Shown piece by piece: positions 1-7,443 of a stretch of DNA of 64,000 nucleotides (position 1 is its first letter; the number at the start of each line of letters is the position of its first letter). The DNA is from Oxalobacteraceae bacterium UBA6704 (lineage in GTDB: Bacteria; Pseudomonadota; Gammaproteobacteria; Burkholderiales; Burkholderiaceae_D). Both the position numbers and the translations under genes were made by a program. Under the pieces are notes generated by a model. It made no database searches, had not been told where the DNA came from, and saw only the letters and a program-made list of their open reading frames with translations. The stretch covers positions 1 to 64,000 of the forward strand of contig DKJA01000097.1 in NCBI GenBank assembly GCA_002454505.1, in the 5' to 3' direction.

Positions 1-159
1 TGCCTGTGGCAGCAGGCGGCGACCGGGCTGGCGGATGCAGCGATTTTGCCATGCCCATGCGGGAACTCTTGCCAGCCGAGATGGGGCGGCCCGCCGAGCA
101 CTTTCATCGCGCCGCCTCCTTGCAGTAGACTGGTGCCCTTCACAACTTATTTTCCCGTC

Positions 160-2295
160 ATGCGTCGCGTCCACCGAGATCCCGCCTTATCCCCGGCCAT
201 CCTGCGCGCCGCGCACATTCTCGACAACACCCGCCAGCTGGTCGCCCGCGCGGCAGACGGCGAACAGGTGCGCAGCGATGCATACGACCTCGTCGGGCAA
301 ATCCGGCGCGATACGCGCGGCGCGCTGAAGGAGCAGTTCCACGGCAAGTGCGCCTATTGCGAGCAACGTGCCGGCGAAGGGGACGTCGACTGGTTCCGCC
401 CGGCCTTTGGCGCGGAACGCCAGGATGGCCAGATCGCTCCGCACCACTATGTCTGGCTGATTGCCGAGTGGGACAACCTGTTCCTGTGCTGTCCCGACTG
501 TAACCGGAACAAGCGCAACCGCTTTCCGGTCGCTGGCGAAGCGGGCTTCGACACGTCGCTGTTCCTGTTGCGCCAGCGGCGCGAGGCGCTGTTGCTGGAT
601 CCCTGCTGGGATCGCCCTGAGCGCCATCTGCGCATCGATCCGCACGGACGCCTGGTCGGCATCACGGAACGGGGCGCGACGACGATCGACGTTCTCGGCC
701 TGAACCGCAGCGACCTGCGCGAGCGCAGGCGCGACATCGTCAGGCAGCTGTGCAGCCTGTGGAACGATGGCTATTACTTCGGCGACGGGGGGAGCGCGGG
801 GCGGTTCGACGAACTGGCGCGCCTGTTCGATCCTGCCGCGGAGTTTGTCGGCACCGTCTACCTTTTCCTCCATCAGCAGGCGCCGCAGAAGGCACGCCAG
901 GTGTTGCGCAAGAGTTTCGACGCGCCGCTCACGCGCGCGCGCCTGGGCTACCTGCAGCACAGCCTGGGCGAGCTCGATCCCGAATTCGTGCCGCATTACG
1001 CGACGGCGGCGGCAGCTGGCCAGGCCGGTCCCAGTCAGTTTGCACGCTTCCTGCCCATTGCGGCGGTCGAGATCGAAAACTTCAAGGGCATCGACCGCAT
1101 GCGGATCGACGTGCCGTCGGGCGGTGCCGCGTGCATGGCGATCGTCGGCGAAAATGCCACCGGCAAATCGTCAGTGCTGCAGGCGATCGCTTTGTGCCTG
1201 GTCGGTGCGCAGGCGGCGAGCCGTTACGTCAGCGACGCGCGGGGCGTGCTGGCCGGGGATGCCCCGTCGGGGCGCATCGTGCTGCGCTTCCATGGCAGCG
1301 ATGCCGTCAACGAGCTGACATTCGACCGCCGCTCGCCGCGTTTCGGCGGCAGCACGGGGCAGCCGACGCGCGTGTTCGGCTATGGCCCGTATCGCCTGCT
1401 GGCGAAACGCGGCTTGCCGCCGCATAAGCGCGGTACCGACTTCCGTTTGGCATCGCTGTTCGACGATGGCGCGAAACTGAACGGCTACCACGGCTGGCTG
1501 AAGACGCTGAACGAGAAGCAGCAGCACGACCTGGCGGAAGTGCTGCACCTGTTGCTGGTGGCGCGCGATACCGTCGTCACCGTCGATACCGCCTCGCTGA
1601 CCATCAGCACCAACGGCAGGGTGCATCCGATCGGTGCGCTGTCGTCGGGGATGCAGAGCATCGTGTCGATGTGCTGCGACATCATGGACGCCGTGTATGC
1701 GCTGGGCGACAGCGTGCTGGGTGAAGGCTACGTGATCCTGATCGACGAGGTCGACGCCCACCTGCATCCAGCGTGGCGCGTGGGCATCGAACGACGCCTG
1801 CGCCGCGCGTTCCCGAACGCGCAGATCATCTTCAGCACGCATGATCCGCTCGCGTTGCGCGGGCTGGAAAGCGGCCAGGTGCACATGCTGGTGCGCAGCG
1901 AGGACGGCAGCGTCGGCATGGCGGACGTGCGGTATTCGGATGGACAAAGCATCGACCAGGTGCTGACTTCCCGGCTGTTCGGCCTGCACAGCACCCACTC
2001 GGACGAATGGGAGGACACCTACGACCAGTACATCGACCTGCTGGCCCGCGAGGACGATGACGCGCTGACGCAAGCGGACCGGGACAGGCTGGCCAGCCTG
2101 GAAGCGCAGGTGGGCGCCAGCGACACGCTGGGCGATTCCCGCCGCAAGCAGCTGATGAACAAGGTGGTGGACCGCTTCCTCGCGCTGGAACGGCAGGATG
2201 CGGCGGCGGACACGGACTGGGATCCGGCCACCATCGACATGCTGGCCCGGCAGGTGCGGGACAGCCTGGATGCGCTGGAGCGGGCCGATGATTAA
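160..2295 (+). CDS. AAA ATPase with N-terminal degenerate HNH domain (Septu/PtuA-like)
   Basis: A 711-residue protein counted from ATG 160; the frame is open upstream but the first 38 residues look non-coding. The N-terminus carries an HNH-type zinc scaffold (CAYC at 64-67, CCPDCN near 110-115), but where the family has EHFRPK this protein reads VDWFRP, so the catalytic His is replaced by Trp. After a helical linker comes an SMC/RecF-type ATPase: IENFKG at 305-310, Walker A GENATGKSS at 330-338, signature LSSGMQS at 494-500, Walker B ILIDEVD at 526-532 and H-switch STHDP at 559-563. OLD/PtuA-type ATPases with HNH partners act in anti-phage defence (Septu, retron effectors). The 8-bp overlap with the next gene indicates an operon. 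Defence is an inference; the domains are clear. Confidence 0.82.
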   Translation: MRRVHRDPALSPAILRAAHILDNTRQLVARAADGEQVRSDAYDLVGQIRRDTRGALKEQFHGKCAYCEQRAGEGDVDWFRPAFGAERQDGQIAPHHYVWLIAEWDNLFLCCPDCNRNKRNRFPVAGEAGFDTSLFLLRQRREALLLDPCWDRPERHLRIDPHGRLVGITERGATTIDVLGLNRSDLRERRRDIVRQLCSLWNDGYYFGDGGSAGRFDELARLFDPAAEFVGTVYLFLHQQAPQKARQVLRKSFDAPLTRARLGYLQHSLGELDPEFVPHYATAAAAGQAGPSQFARFLPIAAVEIENFKGIDRMRIDVPSGGAACMAIVGENATGKSSVLQAIALCLVGAQAASRYVSDARGVLAGDAPSGRIVLRFHGSDAVNELTFDRRSPRFGGSTGQPTRVFGYGPYRLLAKRGLPPHKRGTDFRLASLFDDGAKLNGYHGWLKTLNEKQQHDLAEVLHLLLVARDTVVTVDTASLTISTNGRVHPIGALSSGMQSIVSMCCDIMDAVYALGDSVLGEGYVILIDEVDAHLHPAWRVGIERRLRRAFPNAQIIFSTHDPLALRGLESGQVHMLVRSEDGSVGMADVRYSDGQSIDQVLTSRLFGLHSTHSDEWEDTYDQYIDLLAREDDDALTQADRDRLASLEAQVGASDTLGDSRRKQLMNKVVDRFLALERQDAAADTDWDPATIDMLARQVRDSLDALERADD

Positions 2296-3262
2296 GCGCA
2301 CGCGCGGCAAGAAGTCGCTGCCGGCGTCGCTGGATCCGGCCGGTGCGGCGTACGAAGCGGAACGGAAATATAACGAGAAGGTGATCGCCAGCCATGCCGG
2401 CAAGGCATGGAAGGACTTCCACAAGAAGCTGGTGTTCAAGCTGTATGCCGAGAAGGACGACGTCAAGCTCGCACTGGGCAAGCTGTTCGATAACCGCTGC
2501 GCCTTTTGCGAATGTTCTCTGGATAACAAGGATCTGCACATCGAGCATTTCCGGCCGAAGGCATTGGTAACGAAGAGCGACCACCCGACCCAGGAAGGCT
2601 ACTGGTGGCTCGCCGCGACGTGGGAAAACCTGCTGCCGGCATGCGGACATTGCAACCGCTCGGGCGGCCTCGATCGCGTGACCGGCAAGCGCGTCGGCGG
2701 CACGAAGGGCAACCGCTTCCCGCTGCTGGCCGGCAGCATCAGGGCGAAGGCGATCGGCGAGGAGAAAAACGAAAAGCAGGCGCTGCTCGATCCGACGGTT
2801 GATGAACCATCGACATTCCTGACCTTCACCACGCGGCGCGGCAAGAGCGTGGTGGAGCCGGTGAGCAGCGACCGGACCAGCGACGAATGGATACGCGCCA
2901 ACATCACCATCGGCGTGCTGAAGCTCAATCGTTCGACGCTCATGCGACTGCGCAACGATCACCTGCGCGCCGTCAGGGAGGCCGCTTCCGCCTACCTGCG
3001 CGCGGCCAGGCGCCTGCGGCGCCAGCTGGGCAAGGCAGTCGCCGATCCCGACGAAATCAACGATGCCGACGATGAAACGCAGCGGCAGTGGGGCATCGTC
3101 ATGAGCTACCTGGATGGCTCGATTTCAAAACGGTATGGCAGCCAGCCGTTCCTGCATGCGACGGTGCGTTGCGTCGAAGAAGAGCTGGCGTCCGGTGGCC
3201 TCAGCCTGAATCAGCTGCTGGGCGGGCGCGCGCTGCATATCCCGGGCAACCGGATCGGTTGA
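2288..3262 (+). CDS. HNH endonuclease, partner of the ATPase (PtuB-like)
   Basis: A 324-residue protein starting at ATG 2288, inside the last codons of the ATPase gene, so translation is probably coupled. It has the full HNH signature that the upstream fused domain lacks: CAFC at 71-74, EHFRPK at 86-91 (His87 as general base), W-E-N-L at 112-115 and CGHCN at 119-123, with a final FP motif near 144. The rest is mostly helical and may contact the ATPase. In Septu-type systems a PtuB HNH protein cuts nucleic acid under control of the PtuA ATPase. The likely role is the active nuclease of the pair; the target is unknown. Confidence 0.8.
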   Translation: MIKRTRGKKSLPASLDPAGAAYEAERKYNEKVIASHAGKAWKDFHKKLVFKLYAEKDDVKLALGKLFDNRCAFCECSLDNKDLHIEHFRPKALVTKSDHPTQEGYWWLAATWENLLPACGHCNRSGGLDRVTGKRVGGTKGNRFPLLAGSIRAKAIGEEKNEKQALLDPTVDEPSTFLTFTTRRGKSVVEPVSSDRTSDEWIRANITIGVLKLNRSTLMRLRNDHLRAVREAASAYLRAARRLRRQLGKAVADPDEINDADDETQRQWGIVMSYLDGSISKRYGSQPFLHATVRCVEEELASGGLSLNQLLGGRALHIPGNRIG

Positions 3263-3372
3263 CCGCGCCCGGATCGCCGCAGCGGCCCGGGCGGCGTATG
3301 CCGCACTGCGGGCAGCCGCGGGTTTATGGGATAATGCCCCCCTACTCCACCCGCAATCCGAAACGTCACCCC

Positions 3373-3816
3373 ATGGAACGATCCACCCGCCAGCGCTCCG
3401 CGATCCGCATGGTCCTCGAAGCGGCGGCCCGCCCGCTCAGTCCCCAGGAAATCCACGCCGGCGTGCAGGTGTCCGTGCCGGAGATCGGCATGGCGACCAT
3501 CTACCGCAACCTGAAGCTGCTGCTGGGCGAAGGCGAGATCGAGACGGTGACGCTGCCCGGCGAGAATCCCCGCTATGAAGCGGCGCACCTGGCCCACCAC
3601 CACCACCATCATTTCCACTGCGTGGCGTGCGACCGCGTGTTCGAGGTGGAGGCCTGCCCCGGTCCGATGGACGACCTGGCGCCGGCCGGCTTCACGGTCG
3701 ACCGCCACGAGCTGACGCTGTACGGCACCTGCGCCGAATGCGCCGTGCCGAAAAAAGGCAAGGCCGCGGCGAAGGTGGCGGCTGCCAAGCCCCACGCGCA
3801 CGGCCACAAGCACTGA
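3373..3816 (+). CDS. zur: Fur-family metal regulator, probably Zur
   Basis: A 147-residue Fur-family protein: N-terminal winged helix (RSAIRMVLEAAARPLSPQEIH through ATIYRNLKLL), then a His-rich metal-sensing segment with six consecutive His preceding FHCVACDRVFEVEAC, a second CAEC motif for structural zinc, and a His-rich tail (PHAHGHKH). Start ATG 3373 is in the usual place for the family. The convergent neighbour is a ZnuD-like zinc receptor, which favours Zur over Fur or PerR. A -10-like element (GGGATAAT, near 3328-3335) lies about 40 bp upstream. The Zur specificity is inferred from context. Confidence 0.85.
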   Translation: MERSTRQRSAIRMVLEAAARPLSPQEIHAGVQVSVPEIGMATIYRNLKLLLGEGEIETVTLPGENPRYEAAHLAHHHHHHFHCVACDRVFEVEACPGPMDDLAPAGFTVDRHELTLYGTCAECAVPKKGKAAAKVAAAKPHAHGHKH

Positions 3817-3843
3817 TCCTTCGTTGCCCCCTCGGTACTTCAA

Positions 3844-5934
3844 TTAAAAGCTGAAGCGCACGCCCGCGGTCAGGTTACGGCCCGGCAGCGGCGCGGCATT
3901 CTTGATGAACGACGTGTGGCTGAATGCCAGCTCGTTCGTTGCATTGTTCAGGCGTGCGTAGAACATCGCCGGCAGGCCGAGGATGCGCGTCGAATAGTGC
4001 GTGCCCAGGTTCAGCAGTTTGTAGCCGGCCGTCTCGCCTTCGAAGTCGGCCGAGTCGTCCTGCTTCATCACGCGCACCGCTTCCACCATGCCGTGCCAGC
4101 CCTGCCACTCGCCATCGAGTTTCACGCCGACGCGCTGTGCCGGAATGCGCGGCAGGTTGCGGTTGCCGGCACCATCGCGGAATTTCGCGCGCACGTAGTC
4201 GCCGAACAGCGAGGCTTCCACGGCCGGCGTGAATTTGTGGCGCACTTCGCCTTCCAGGCCCGTGAAGGTCGCATCGCGCTGCGCGTATTCGATCAGCTGG
4301 AAGCCTTCGTGGTTGTCCAGCGTGTTCGCATAGATGTAGTCGTTGACGCGGTTGCGGAAGGCGCTCAGCGAGAACGTCGTGGGACCGGCGAACTTGCGCA
4401 GCGTGACGTCGAGATTGTTCGACGTTTCTTTTTGCAGGTTCGCGTTGCCGATTTCGTAGGTGCTGGTGGCCAGGTGGACGCCGTTCGCATACAGCTCCTC
4501 GGCCGTCGGCAGGCGGTGGCTGCGCGACACGGAGGTGCCCAGCGAATACTGGGGCGCGAACTTCCACACGGCGCCCAGCGCGAGCGACGTGCCGCGTGCG
4601 CTGTGGTCGTTGCTGCCTGACTGGTCGACATCGATGTCCTGCCACTCGTGGCGCGCGGCCGCTTCGAAGCGCCAGTTGGCCAGCCGGTATTCCTCGGTGA
4701 CGAAGACGGCGTGCTTCTTCGTCAGCGTCGGCGGCACGTAGGCTTCCTCGCCCAGCGCGCTGAAGTCGCGGCGCGTCGTCTGCCCGCCGATCACGCCGCG
4801 CCAGCCGGCCACCGGACGATGTTCCAGTTCCAGGCGGGCGTCGTGCGCCTTGTTGCGGAAGCTGGTGGCCACTTCGGTGCCTTCCAGTTCGTCGTGCCGG
4901 TAATCGGTGAACGAGGCGCGCATGCGCACCCTGGTGAAGCCGGCCATCGGCTCGCGGTATTCGCCACGGATGTCCCAGCGGTCGCTGTCCAGTTTCACGG
5001 TGGGGATGTCGCCATGTTCGTGATCGTGGTCGTGTTCTTCTTCGCCTTCATGATCGTGGCCTTCTTCCTCTTCATGGCCGCCGCAGTGCAGGTGGCTGCC
5101 GTGCGGGTGGCAGCTTTCGAATTCGTGGCTGTGGCCGGGGATGCCGTATTCCGTGCGCTCCTTGGTGTAGGCCGCGCCGATGTAGCCACGCTCGCCGATC
5201 CAGGATAAGCCCACGCTGCCCGTCTCGGTGTCCTTGAAGCTGCCGTTGACGCGATTGCCCTCGGCCCAGCCGCTGCCGACCTTGTACGCATCGGCCTCGC
5301 GCTTGACGCCTTCCGCATGGATGGCGAAGTTGCCGCTGCCGCCCGTCATTTCGAAGGCCGTGGCCCGCTCGCGCGCCGCCGAATTGCCGCGCACTTCCAC
5401 GGCGCCTTCCACCGGGTTGACCGGCACGCTGGTGGGAATCTTGCGGTCGATGATGTTCACCACGCCGCCGACGGCGCCGCCGCCATACGCCAGCGCCGAC
5501 GGGCCGCGCAGCACTTCGACGCGCTCGGCCAGCATCGGCTCGAAGCCCACCGCGTGATCCGGGCTGATCGTCGACGCATCCTGCACCTCGGCGCCGTCCG
5601 CCAGGATCTTCACGCGCGGGCCGTCCATGCCGCGGATCACCGGGCGGCTCGCGCCGGCGCCGAAGTGGCTCGATGCGATGCCGGGCTGGCGGTTCAGCGT
5701 CTCGCCCAGCGTGGATTCGCGCAGCCGCACCAGCTCGTCGCCGGACAGCGCCGTGGCCGGCGTGATCATGTCGTCGCTCAGCAAACCCAGCGCGCTGGCC
5801 GAGATCACCACGGTAGGCACGCTGTCCGGATCGGCCACGGTGCGCTGCCGGTCGTCCTCGGCAAAGGCCGGTGCGCCGAATGCGAGGGTAACGGCCAGTG
5901 TGAGCGGGGTTCGTTTGCTGATGATGCGGTGCAT
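3844..5934 (-). CDS. znuD: TonB-dependent outer membrane zinc receptor, ZnuD-like
   Basis: A 696-residue TonB-dependent receptor with signal peptide (cleavage near AFA-ED), plug domain with the typical GGAVGGVVNIID segment, and a barrel ending in Phe (GVRFSF). A surface-loop segment is packed with His, Glu and Asp (around residues 275-315, many HDHEH/HEEEE patterns), as in ZnuD receptors where such loops bind zinc. Its convergent neighbour is the Zur-like regulator and its promoter region carries a near-perfect palindrome at 5996-6021. Predicted role: high-affinity zinc uptake across the outer membrane under zinc limitation. Confidence 0.88.
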   Translation of the reverse strand: MHRIISKRTPLTLAVTLAFGAPAFAEDDRQRTVADPDSVPTVVISASALGLLSDDMITPATALSGDELVRLRESTLGETLNRQPGIASSHFGAGASRPVIRGMDGPRVKILADGAEVQDASTISPDHAVGFEPMLAERVEVLRGPSALAYGGGAVGGVVNIIDRKIPTSVPVNPVEGAVEVRGNSAARERATAFEMTGGSGNFAIHAEGVKREADAYKVGSGWAEGNRVNGSFKDTETGSVGLSWIGERGYIGAAYTKERTEYGIPGHSHEFESCHPHGSHLHCGGHEEEEGHDHEGEEEHDHDHEHGDIPTVKLDSDRWDIRGEYREPMAGFTRVRMRASFTDYRHDELEGTEVATSFRNKAHDARLELEHRPVAGWRGVIGGQTTRRDFSALGEEAYVPPTLTKKHAVFVTEEYRLANWRFEAAARHEWQDIDVDQSGSNDHSARGTSLALGAVWKFAPQYSLGTSVSRSHRLPTAEELYANGVHLATSTYEIGNANLQKETSNNLDVTLRKFAGPTTFSLSAFRNRVNDYIYANTLDNHEGFQLIEYAQRDATFTGLEGEVRHKFTPAVEASLFGDYVRAKFRDGAGNRNLPRIPAQRVGVKLDGEWQGWHGMVEAVRVMKQDDSADFEGETAGYKLLNLGTHYSTRILGLPAMFYARLNNATNELAFSHTSFIKNAAPLPGRNLTAGVRFSF

Positions 5935-5995
5935 GGGTCTCGTCCTTGTCGTGAAAAATTCTTCGGCTGCCCGCCCGAGTGCGGGTGTCTTGCTT

Positions 5996-6021
5996 AATTA
6001 TACTGAGAATGCAGTATCATT
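5996..6021. promoter_or_regulatory. Candidate Zur operator between znuD and a small His-rich gene
   Basis: Perfect arms ATACTG (6000-6005) and CAGTAT (6012-6017) around a 6-bp centre, extended by AAT/ATT (5996-5998 and 6019-6021) with a single mismatched pair. It lies 62 bp upstream of znuD and 26 bp upstream of the divergent small gene. Size and symmetry fit a Fur/Zur-family site; assignment to Zur rests on the neighbouring genes. Confidence 0.6.
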
Positions 6022-6046
6022 AGAAGACTTTCCTGCATCTCGACAT

Positions 6047-6292
6047 ATGGAATCGACCTCGCCACCGCCGCCAGCGCCGCATGACGAAAATGCGCACGAA
6101 AGTCCGCACGACGGCGTGCACGGCCATCCGCACCTGTTGAGCGAGTTGCAGGAAGAAGTGCTGTGCTGGACGATAGTCTGCTTCGTGGTGGTGGCTATCG
6201 CCTTTGGCGTATGGACGCAGCGTGCCGCGGCGCGGGCGAAGAAGCGGCGCGTACCGACGAAACGGCGTGCGCGTCGCAAGCTGCGACGTTGA
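6047..6292 (+). CDS. Small His-rich single-pass membrane protein
   Basis: An 81-residue protein from ATG 6047. The N-terminal 30 residues hold six His among Asp/Glu/Pro (positions 12, 17, 21, 25, 27, 29). One hydrophobic helix spans about 40-57 (CWTIVCFVVVAIAFGVW) and the tail is very basic (KKRR, KRRARRKLRR). By the positive-inside rule the His-rich arm would face the periplasm. It is divergent from znuD and shares the palindromic operator, so a role in zinc buffering or delivery is plausible but inferred. No family recognised. Overlapping minus-strand frames look like shadows. Confidence 0.55.
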   Translation: MESTSPPPPAPHDENAHESPHDGVHGHPHLLSELQEEVLCWTIVCFVVVAIAFGVWTQRAAARAKKRRVPTKRRARRKLRR

Positions 6293-6311
6293 AGCTTCGC
6301 GATTTACGCAT

Positions 6312-6359
6312 GAGCTCGTGTCCAACCATGGGGTTGACCCCATGGTTGGACACGAACTC
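6312..6359. terminator. Long hairpin between convergent genes, likely bidirectional terminator
   Basis: Arms CGTGTCCAACCATGGGG (6317-6333) and its exact complement (6338-6354) flank a TTGA loop, and the stem extends outward with one mismatch to 6312/6359. It sits between the small membrane protein gene and the convergent nickel transporter gene, 20 bp after one stop codon and abutting the other. There is no long T-run on either side, so it may also be an intergenic repeat element. Confidence 0.6.
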
Positions 6360-7164
6360 AGCCGTTAGCGGGCAGCCTCTGGTCATCGCGCTTCTGGGCG
6401 TACAGCGCACCGGCGTAAGCGGCGACGGTGGCGGCGAGGATCGCCGCGCCGAGTGCCATCGAGAAGCCTTCGTCCACCGCGCAGGCGGCGCAGGCCCGCT
6501 CCAGCAGCATCGCGGTGCCGCTCATGATGCACAGGCCGACGATGGGCCAGCCGAGGCGGCGGCGGAAGCGGGCTGCCCGTTCCGGCGTGCCGGTGCGGGA
6601 GATGCGCGCGGCGAGCCAGCCGTCGATGCCGTCGGTGACGGCCATGCCGAACGTGAACGCGCCCGCCACGGCCAGTGCCGGGCCGACCGAGCCGAGCGCC
6701 GCGCCGGCATAACCCCAGGCGACGGCCTGCAGCGCGCTTTCGAAACCGACGGCAAACAGCATGCCGACGAAGAAAGCCGACCACGCACCCGGCCGCGCCG
6801 GCAGCCAGCGCGCGCTGCGCCCTGTCGTCACGGCACCGGGTTTGCGCAGCAGCTGCCGGGCATTCAGCGCCGCCAGCACGAACAGGAACACGGGCGGCGC
6901 CAGTTCGATCCAGTGGACGACCGCTTCGTACGGCGCGACCCATGCCGACGTCGCGGCGGCCGCCAGCACGAACAGCATCACCGCGACGGCATGGCCGCCG
7001 GCGAACGATGCCCCCATCCACGGCGCGGCCCGCGATCGCGCCGCGGCGGCGCGCACCGTCAGGCCGTCGATGGCGGCCAGGTGGTCCGGTGCCAAGCCGT
7101 GGCGCAGGCCCATGACGAAGGCCAGCGTCACGCCGGGCAGGAGGGAGGTGAGTGCTTCGGTCAT
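6358..7164 (-). CDS. NiCoT-family nickel/cobalt permease
   Basis: A 268-residue multipass protein from ATG 7164. The first helix carries the family signature H-x4-DH (RHGLAPDH, His22/Asp27/His28), followed by AGGHAVAV in the second helix, the other hallmark of NiCoT (HoxN/NixA/RcnA-like) carriers. About seven hydrophobic segments follow. Predicted function: nickel or cobalt import (or export in RcnA-like members) in the inner membrane. It lies next to the zinc cluster and has its own upstream dyad at 7242-7256. Metal preference cannot be read from sequence. Confidence 0.8.
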   Translation of the reverse strand: MTEALTSLLPGVTLAFVMGLRHGLAPDHLAAIDGLTVRAAAARSRAAPWMGASFAGGHAVAVMLFVLAAAATSAWVAPYEAVVHWIELAPPVFLFVLAALNARQLLRKPGAVTTGRSARWLPARPGAWSAFFVGMLFAVGFESALQAVAWGYAGAALGSVGPALAVAGAFTFGMAVTDGIDGWLAARISRTGTPERAARFRRRLGWPIVGLCIMSGTAMLLERACAACAVDEGFSMALGAAILAATVAAYAGALYAQKRDDQRLPANG

Positions 7165-7241
7165 GGGGATCCTTGCTGGTGACGGGGCCCGCCGGCACAC
7201 AGTCCGGCGGCGGGCCATTGTAAGCGCCGCCAAGCCGTTAA

Positions 7242-7256
7242 TGCAAGTCTATTGCA
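7242..7256. promoter_or_regulatory. Candidate metal-regulator operator upstream of the NiCoT gene
   Basis: Inverted repeat TGCAA-GTCTA-TTGCA in a locally AT-rich patch 78 bp upstream of the transporter start. TGCAA/TTGCA dyads of this spacing resemble sites of Fur-superfamily metal regulators such as Mur. The regulator is not identifiable here. Confidence 0.35.
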
Positions 7257-7443
7257 AATTAGGCGCAGCATGACGGTGGCTGCGACAGTGCATTCGCCGG
7301 CCGGATCGGATCGGCCTTCACGCCTGGCCAGGCGGGGAAACAACACGCCTGCGCGCGTCCGGCGGCGCCGCCGGCGCCGATGCTTTGAGCAAGCCCTTCG
7401 GTGCTGTAGGCTATCGGTTTTATAGCTGCACTACACCGCCGGT

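Noticed and set aside
1..128. Open frame at the left edge ending at TAG 126-128
   Set aside because: About 41 codons with some plausible residues, possibly the 3' end of an upstream gene, but too short to assign and two frames compete.
7165..7443. Cobalamin riboswitch upstream of the NiCoT gene
   Set aside because: No B12-box (GCCACTG) found on the minus strand; only the TGCAA dyad.
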